A stretch of 64,000 nucleotides of DNA from Leucobacter tenebrionis (GTDB lineage Bacteria; Actinomycetota; Actinomycetes; Actinomycetales; Microbacteriaceae). Each line of letters opens with the position of its first letter. Position 1 is the first letter of the stretch. Positions 59,716 to 64,000 of the stretch are shown here, piece by piece. The DNA lies in contig NZ_CP082322.1 of the NCBI RefSeq assembly GCF_019884725.1, forward strand, positions 3,038,001-3,102,000. Reading direction: 5' to 3'. The notes under the pieces were generated by a model. That model searched no databases. It had not been told where the DNA came from and worked only from the letters and a program-made list of their open reading frames with translations. A program made the position numbers and the translations under genes.

Positions 59716-60285
59716 TCACAGGGCCTCGAGCAGGGCGTCGACGGCGGCGCGCGCGCGGGCGGTGCGGCCGTCGTCCCGGTCGAAGTCTCCGATGAATACG
59801 TTGCCGAGCGCGGCTGAGAGCACTCCCTGGGCGGCCGCCTCGCGTGTCGCGGCGGGGGCGTCGGGCTTGGCTTCGGCGAGGTAGGCGGAGAGTCTCTCGC
59901 GTGTCGAGGTGTAGGCCGCGGCGAGCACCTCCGCGATCTCGGGGGTGGATCTCGCGAGCTCGACGAACGCGAGCACGATCGCGTTCTCCGCGCCCGAGGC
60001 CGCGAACTCGGGGCCGAAGAGGAAGTCGAGGGCGCTGCCGAGGTCGTCGATGGCGACGGGCAGGATCGCCGGCTCGCCGCGCTCGTCGGCGTAGAAGGCG
60101 CGCGCCGCGTCGAGCAGCAGGCGATCGCGATTGCCGACGAAGTGCCGCACGTGACCGCGTGACATGCCGGCGGCGTCGGCGATGCGGTCGAGCGTCGTCT
60201 TGCTGATCCCCTGCTCGGAAATGGTCTGCAGAGTCGCCTCGATGATCTGCTCGCGGCGCTCGTCGGCGACCGAGGGGCGTGCCAT
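59716..60285 (-). CDS. TetR-family regulator (TetR-5)
   Basis: Regulator of 189 residues: HTH LDRIADAAGMSRGHVRHFV, resembling BetI-type members, and a long helical C-terminus. AAGGAGG lies 4-5 bp before the ATG at 60285. It is divergent from the CocE-type hydrolase operon, whose promoter region carries a TAGTC-N6-GACTA dyad, so it is the likely repressor of that operon. Confidence 0.92.
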   Translation of the reverse strand: MARPSVADERREQIIEATLQTISEQGISKTTLDRIADAAGMSRGHVRHFVGNRDRLLLDAARAFYADERGEPAILPVAIDDLGSALDFLFGPEFAASGAENAIVLAFVELARSTPEIAEVLAAAYTSTRERLSAYLAEAKPDAPAATREAAAQGVLSAALGNVFIGDFDRDDGRTARARAAVDALLEAL

Positions 60286-60375
60286 GGGCCCTCCTTTCCG
60301 GGGTCGGTGCGGTGCTCCAGGGCGAGCGGCACCCTCTCGAAGACTAGCGCGATCGCGTCGCCGAGAAAAATTGTC

Positions 60376-60413
60376 TAGTCCGACTTGACTATTTATTGAA
60401 GTGACCCTAGCTT
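60376..60413 (+). promoter_or_regulatory. Promoter and dyad before the CocE-type hydrolase
   Basis: Candidate -35 TTGACT (60385-60390), 17-bp spacer, -10 TAGCTT (60408-60413). The dyad TAGTC-N6-GACTA (60376-60391) overlaps the -35, as a repressor site would. Confidence 0.5.
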
Positions 60414-60465
60414 GGTTCTCACGCGGACGGCCCGAACCGTTCCGCCCACGTCCCGAAGGAGCGAC

Positions 60466-62142
60466 ATGACGACGCAGTACCTGCACCTGGCCCCGGCGCC
60501 GGTCAGCCCGCTCGCACGCGAGGAACGCGTGCGAACCCGTGACGGGGTGCGCCTCGCGACCGATGTCTACCTGCCCGCGGGTGAGGGGGACCGGCGCGAT
60601 GAGACTCCGGGCTATACGATCCTGATCCGCCTGCCCTACGACAAGAGCGGCGAGTACACCTTCATCCCGCTGATCGCCGAGTACTTCATGGCGCACGGCT
60701 ACCGCGTCGTGGCGCAGGACGTGCGCGGTAAGTTCCGCTCGGAGGGCGAGGCCCTGCTGTTCGTCAACGAGGTGCGCGACGGCGCCGATACCCTCGACTG
60801 GATCGTGCAGCAGCCCTGGTCGAACGGCCGGGTGGCGATGTGGGGCGACAGCTACTATGGCTACACGCAGTGGGCCGCCGCAGCGAGCGGCCACACGGCC
60901 CTCAAGGCGATCGCGCCGCGTCTCACCGGCACCCGGCTGGGCGAGCCGGTGCACCGGAGGCACGCAGGCCGCACTCGCGCGGTGGAGATGGGGATCACGA
61001 ACCTCTACCCGCTCACCCACTTCTTCGGCGGCGACACGTATCTGTGGGAGCCGGACTGGGACCGGCGCGACTTCGCGGCGCAGGCCGAGGCGTTCATGGC
61101 CGAGCGCGGCCGGCGATCGGTCTCCTACGACCAGTGGGTGCCGCACCCGGTGATCCTGCCGCGCTTCCCCCACGGGAGCCCGTTCACCGGGCGCTCCGTG
61201 CCGGTGCTGCACACGATCGGCTGGTGGGACAACTGCGCCCCGCTGTCGTGGGCCGACGAGGCCGAGATCGCGCGGCACCCGCACTGGGACGCGCACCGCT
61301 ACCTGCGCATCGAGTCGATCGATCACGAGAATCACACGCTGCTGGAGCCCCCCGAGGATCGGGTCGAGGACCGCAGCGAGGATCAGATCCGCGCCATGCT
61401 CCCCGCCTATCTCGACCCCGCACTGGAGTTCTTCGACATATTCGTGCGCGGCAAGGGTCGGCCGGCTGATATGCCCCGGGTGACCTGGAATCTCGCCGGC
61501 ACCGATGAAATGCGCACCGCCCCCGAGTGGCCGCCTGCGGGCATTCGCATCGAGACGCGTTTCGCGACGACGAGCAGACGCCTCGTGAGCGAGCGGCCGG
61601 AGCTCGAGTCCGAGCTTCACTGGGAGCATGACCCGGCGAACCCGGTGCCGTCGAGCGTGCCCGACGCGTTCTCATACCTGCTGCACCTGCCGGACGAGGC
61701 TCCTCTCGGCGCCCGGCATGACGTGCTCGTGTTCGAAGCCCCGGTGCAGGAGGGCGACGTCGACCTGGCCGGTCCGGTCATCGCGCGGGTACGGTTCCGC
61801 TCGACGGGCCCGGTCGCCGACTGCTTCGTGCGTCTGCTCGACGTGGCTCCCGACGGGACCGCGCTCAGGATCGCCCGAGGTCAGATGCAGCTGCGCGACG
61901 CGACGCGGCCGGAGACCCTCGAGATCGATCTCGGGCAGGTCGGCTACCGGCTGCGCGCCGGGCACCGGCTGCGGGTGCATCTGTCGAGCAGCGACTACCC
62001 CGAGTTCCTGCCGCAACCCGGTACCGGGGCGGACCCCTGGACGGACGGCGAACGGATGATGCCGAACACGCAGACCGTCGTGGTCGGGGGAGTTCACGCC
62101 CTCGCCATCGATATACCCGTGCTGGAAGGAGCACTCGTATGA
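60466..62142 (+). CDS. CocE/NonD-family hydrolase (S15 peptidase-like)
   Basis: Hydrolase of 558 residues. The alpha/beta domain has LPYDKSGEY, AQDVRGKFRSEGE and the nucleophile Ser in MWGDSYYGYTQW. A C-terminal jelly-roll (X-Pro dipeptidyl-peptidase C-like; DVLVFEAPVQEGDVDLAGPV, split here at residues about 423-442, and VHLSSSDYPEF) follows. The His is probably in IDHENHT. It cleaves an ester or amide, as in cocaine esterase or glutaryl acylase relatives. AAGGAG lies 4 bp before the ATG. It is coupled by ATGA to a DUF3237 gene. No signal peptide is seen. Confidence 0.92.
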   Translation: MTTQYLHLAPAPVSPLAREERVRTRDGVRLATDVYLPAGEGDRRDETPGYTILIRLPYDKSGEYTFIPLIAEYFMAHGYRVVAQDVRGKFRSEGEALLFVNEVRDGADTLDWIVQQPWSNGRVAMWGDSYYGYTQWAAAASGHTALKAIAPRLTGTRLGEPVHRRHAGRTRAVEMGITNLYPLTHFFGGDTYLWEPDWDRRDFAAQAEAFMAERGRRSVSYDQWVPHPVILPRFPHGSPFTGRSVPVLHTIGWWDNCAPLSWADEAEIARHPHWDAHRYLRIESIDHENHTLLEPPEDRVEDRSEDQIRAMLPAYLDPALEFFDIFVRGKGRPADMPRVTWNLAGTDEMRTAPEWPPAGIRIETRFATTSRRLVSERPELESELHWEHDPANPVPSSVPDAFSYLLHLPDEAPLGARHDVLVFEAPVQEGDVDLAGPVIARVRFRSTGPVADCFVRLLDVAPDGTALRIARGQMQLRDATRPETLEIDLGQVGYRLRAGHRLRVHLSSSDYPEFLPQPGTGADPWTDGERMMPNTQTVVVGGVHALAIDIPVLEGALV

Positions 62143-62687
62143 CCTCGCAGAAACCCGGATCGACCCCTGAGTGCGCTGCGGTGGTGAGTCGTGCAGATCC
62201 CGACTCATCCCTGCCTGATCCCTGCCTCGAGTACGTCTTCGAGATCCGTGCCACGATCGAGCCCGATGTGCGTGTGGGTCGCGGCGTCGACGAGGTGCTC
62301 ACCTTCACGCCGATCTCGGGCGGGAGCGTGGCCGGGCCGCGGCTGAACGGGGAGGTGCTCGCGGGAGGCGGAGATTGGGCCGTGGAGCGCTCGGGGACCT
62401 CCCAGCTCGAGGCGCGCTACCTGATCCGCGCTGACGACGGCTCCGTCATCGACGTGCTCAACCGCGGCTACTTCCGCGCGAGTGACGATGTGATCGCCCG
62501 CATGGAGCGTGGTGAGGCGGTCCCCGAGGACGAGCCCGGACTCTACTTCCGCACCGCCCCGGTCTTCCAGACCGATGCTCCCGCGCATCGCTGGCTCGCC
62601 GAGCATCAGTTCATCGGCCTCGCGCGAGACGGTGAGAGCGAGACGGGGGAAGCGCAGGTCTGCGTCCGGGTCTTCGCGGTGCGATGA
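62139..62687 (+). CDS. DUF3237 family protein
   Basis: Protein of 182 residues. After a 28-residue Ser/Pro-rich start it follows the DUF3237 pattern: LEYVFEIRATIEP, FTPISGGSVAGPRLNGEVL, GGGDW, ARYLIRADDGSVIDVLNRGY and FRTAPVFQTDAP (separate motifs), ending in WLAEHQFIGLAR. The fold is a beta-barrel; the function is unknown, but members often lie in ester and aromatic degradation operons. It is translationally coupled to the CocE-type hydrolase. Confidence 0.9.
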   Translation: MTSQKPGSTPECAAVVSRADPDSSLPDPCLEYVFEIRATIEPDVRVGRGVDEVLTFTPISGGSVAGPRLNGEVLAGGGDWAVERSGTSQLEARYLIRADDGSVIDVLNRGYFRASDDVIARMERGEAVPEDEPGLYFRTAPVFQTDAPAHRWLAEHQFIGLARDGESETGEAQVCVRVFAVR

Positions 62688-62803
62688 TGCGGCGGATCGG
62701 GCTATCCTCGTCATCCTGCGCGAGTGTACGCGTCGCAGGATCCCGCAACGCGGTGGTGCCGTGGGCGCCATCGGGAGATGCAGAGAACGCTTCGCGTCTG
62801 CTT

Positions 62804-63394
62804 CTAAGCATCTCGCGCGCGCGGGACGGAGGGCAGCGCGCGCAGCGCAGACAGTGCGACCTCGCGCGTGCGCGCCGCGTTCCAGTACGCGGGGTCCTCG
62901 GCATTCGCGAAGTAGGAGCCGCGCAGCAGCAGGTAGCCGAGCTCGCTCGCGAGGTCGGGATCGGCGTAGCCGGCCTCGCGAGCGGTTTCGCGCAGCGCCG
63001 CCCGGTACCCCGCCGATTCCCGGCGCAGCACGTCGCGCAGCGCGGGCTCCGTTTCGGCGTTCGCGACGATCTCGAGGATCAGGGCCCGCAGCACGGGTTC
63101 GGCATCGTCGGGTTCGGGCTCCCACGAGACCAGGGCCTCGAAGCGCTCGGCGGGGGAGAGGTCGTCGACGACGTTCTCGTATTCGGAGCGCCATCGAGCG
63201 CTGGCGCGGTCGAGCACGTTGAGGATCAGCGCGGTGCGCGAGGGGAGGTAGTTCGTGACGAGCGTGGTGGACCCGCCGAGCTCGCGGGCGACCGCACGGA
63301 TGGTGACGGCGTTGGCGCCTGAAGCGCGGGCGACGCGGATCGTGGCCTCGGCGATGGCCTGGAGTCGTGCTTCACGGTCGATGTCCTTGGGCAT
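62804..63394 (-). CDS. TetR-family regulator (TetR-6)
   Basis: Regulator of 196 residues: HTH IRAVARELGGSTTLVTNYL and a helical C-terminus. The start MPKDIDREARL recalls TetR-1 to -3 but the rest differs. TAGGCT six bases before the ATG (63401-63406 on the minus strand) suggests a leaderless transcript. It is divergent from the peptide-binding lipoprotein at the right edge and probably controls it. Confidence 0.92.
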   Translation of the reverse strand: MPKDIDREARLQAIAEATIRVARASGANAVTIRAVARELGGSTTLVTNYLPSRTALILNVLDRASARWRSEYENVVDDLSPAERFEALVSWEPEPDDAEPVLRALILEIVANAETEPALRDVLRRESAGYRAALRETAREAGYADPDLASELGYLLLRGSYFANAEDPAYWNAARTREVALSALRALPSVPRARDA

Positions 63395-63432
63395 AGCGCG
63401 AGCCTAGCGACCGGCCTCACAAAAATGCAACA

Positions 63433-63460
63433 TTGATGTACAACAGCGTTATATTATGAT
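63433..63460 (+). promoter_or_regulatory. Candidate promoter of the last gene
   Basis: TTGATG (63433-63438), 16-bp spacer, TATGAT (63455-63460), in an AT-rich patch with a small ACAT-TG-ATGT dyad overlapping the -35. Confidence 0.45.
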
Positions 63461-63517
63461 GTGCCTCGGATGGATCATCGTCGATCCACCCCGAGGCGAT
63501 TCCGAAAGGACGGAACC

Positions 63518-64000
63518 ATGAAACGAAGCGGACTGGTCGCGGCACTGGCGCTCGGAGCGGCGGGGCTCTTCGCCGTCACCGCCTGCGCGCCGCGCGAGAG
63601 CGTTGCTACCGAGAGTCGGGAGGCGGTCGATCGGGAACAGCTCGTCACGGCGCTGCCCGCGGCCGAGACCCCGGTCGACGAGGTCGTGTGGTCGGTCGTC
63701 GAGGGCGAGCCGGCGACGCTCGACCCGGGCACGTCGGCGACGGTGATCATCCCCAACCTCTGCGAGAACCTGCTGCAGCTGCAGCCCGACTTCTCGATCG
63801 CTCCCGGCGTCGCCGAGAGCGCCGAGTGGATCGACCCCGTGACCTTCGTCATCGAACTGCGCGACGACGTCTTGTTCTGGGACGGCACCCCGCTCACAGC
63901 CGACGACGTGGTCTACAGCCTGCAGCGCGGCCAGGATCCCGCCTCGCAGTGGTTCGCCGCGTTCGTGCTCGTCTCGAGCATCGAAAAGACCGGCGACCTC
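63518..64000 (+). CDS. ABC substrate-binding lipoprotein, peptide/nickel type, 3' end outside window
   Basis: The first 161 codons of an extracellular solute-binding family 5 protein. The signal peptide ends FAVTACAPR with Cys23 as lipid site. Then come VVWSVVEGEPATLDPG, CENLLQLQPD, FVIELRDDVLFWDGTPLTAD and VYSLQRGQDP (separate motifs), as in DppA/OppA relatives. AAAGGA lies upstream of the ATG. It is divergent from TetR-6. Permease genes probably follow outside the window. Confidence 0.92.
   Translation, partial: MKRSGLVAALALGAAGLFAVTACAPRESVATESREAVDREQLVTALPAAETPVDEVVWSVVEGEPATLDPGTSATVIIPNLCENLLQLQPDFSIAPGVAESAEWIDPVTFVIELRDDVLFWDGTPLTADDVVYSLQRGQDPASQWFAAFVLVSSIEKTGDL

Noticed and set aside
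59716-61629. Possible 637-residue TetR fusion on the minus strand
   Set aside because: The N-terminal part is antisense to the CocE-type hydrolase; a strong SD and ATG at 60285 give a normal-sized TetR.

Overview
This window is chromosomal DNA from a very GC-rich actinobacterium. Codons end strongly in G or C, SD sequences are AAGGAG-like and some transcripts look leaderless. The gene mix (LAxTG-anchored nucleotidase, many TetR-regulated catabolic operons, an AbiEi-N/Vsr-like protein) suggests Microbacteriaceae, perhaps Leucobacter; the genus is inference. I found no rRNA, tRNA, transposase, integrase or CRISPR array. Apart from the DEAD-box helicase at the left edge and a cell-wall nucleotidase near 22 kb, nearly everything is accessory catabolism, transport and local regulation.

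Layout. 1-1.8 kb: 3' part of a deaD-type RNA helicase. 2.1-20.9 kb: a catabolic block. Its core is an eight-gene leftward operon (Zn alcohol dehydrogenase, aldo/keto reductase, two HSL esterases, MFS exporter, aldehyde dehydrogenase, SnoaL-like protein, ornithine-cyclodeaminase-family protein). Around it lie an amidohydrolase, an SDR, a second aldo/keto reductase, an AbiEi/Vsr-like protein flanked by palindromes, an alpha/beta hydrolase, a methyltransferase, a phosphotriesterase-like pair and TetR-1. 21.2-25.7 kb: 5'-nucleotidase, GMC oxidoreductase, SDR. 25.9-29.9 kb: IclR, StyA-type monooxygenase, EthD protein, flavin reductase, AraC. 30-42.3 kb: sulfate-ester island (formylglycine-generating enzyme, TetR-2, two sulfatases, peptide-type binding protein, TetR-3, NitT/TauT-type ABC transporter). 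42.5-49.4 kb: EthD protein, amidohydrolase and copper amine oxidase, divergent from an SDR and a third amidohydrolase. 49.5-58.6 kb: leftward Liv-type ABC transporter, MoaF, FeaR-like AraC regulator, PLP phospho-lyase and its kinase. 58.7-64 kb: three TetR genes, a CocE-type hydrolase with a DUF3237 protein, and the start of another peptide-binding lipoprotein.

How the parts may work together. Copper amine oxidase, MoaF, the FeaR-like regulator, the aldehyde dehydrogenase and the kinase/phospho-lyase pair fit uptake and breakdown of aromatic amines and beta-hydroxy amines to aldehydes and acids. The sulfatases with their own activating enzyme and importer would release sulfate, or a phenol or alcohol, from sulfate esters. 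Repeated operator-like palindromes tie the blocks together: TCTAC-N4-GTAGA occurs at five promoters in the left block and at the FGE operon, and ACC-N4-GGT at the sulfatase promoters. Three families of long intergenic palindromes sit mostly at convergent gene ends; one family flanks the AbiEi/Vsr-like gene.
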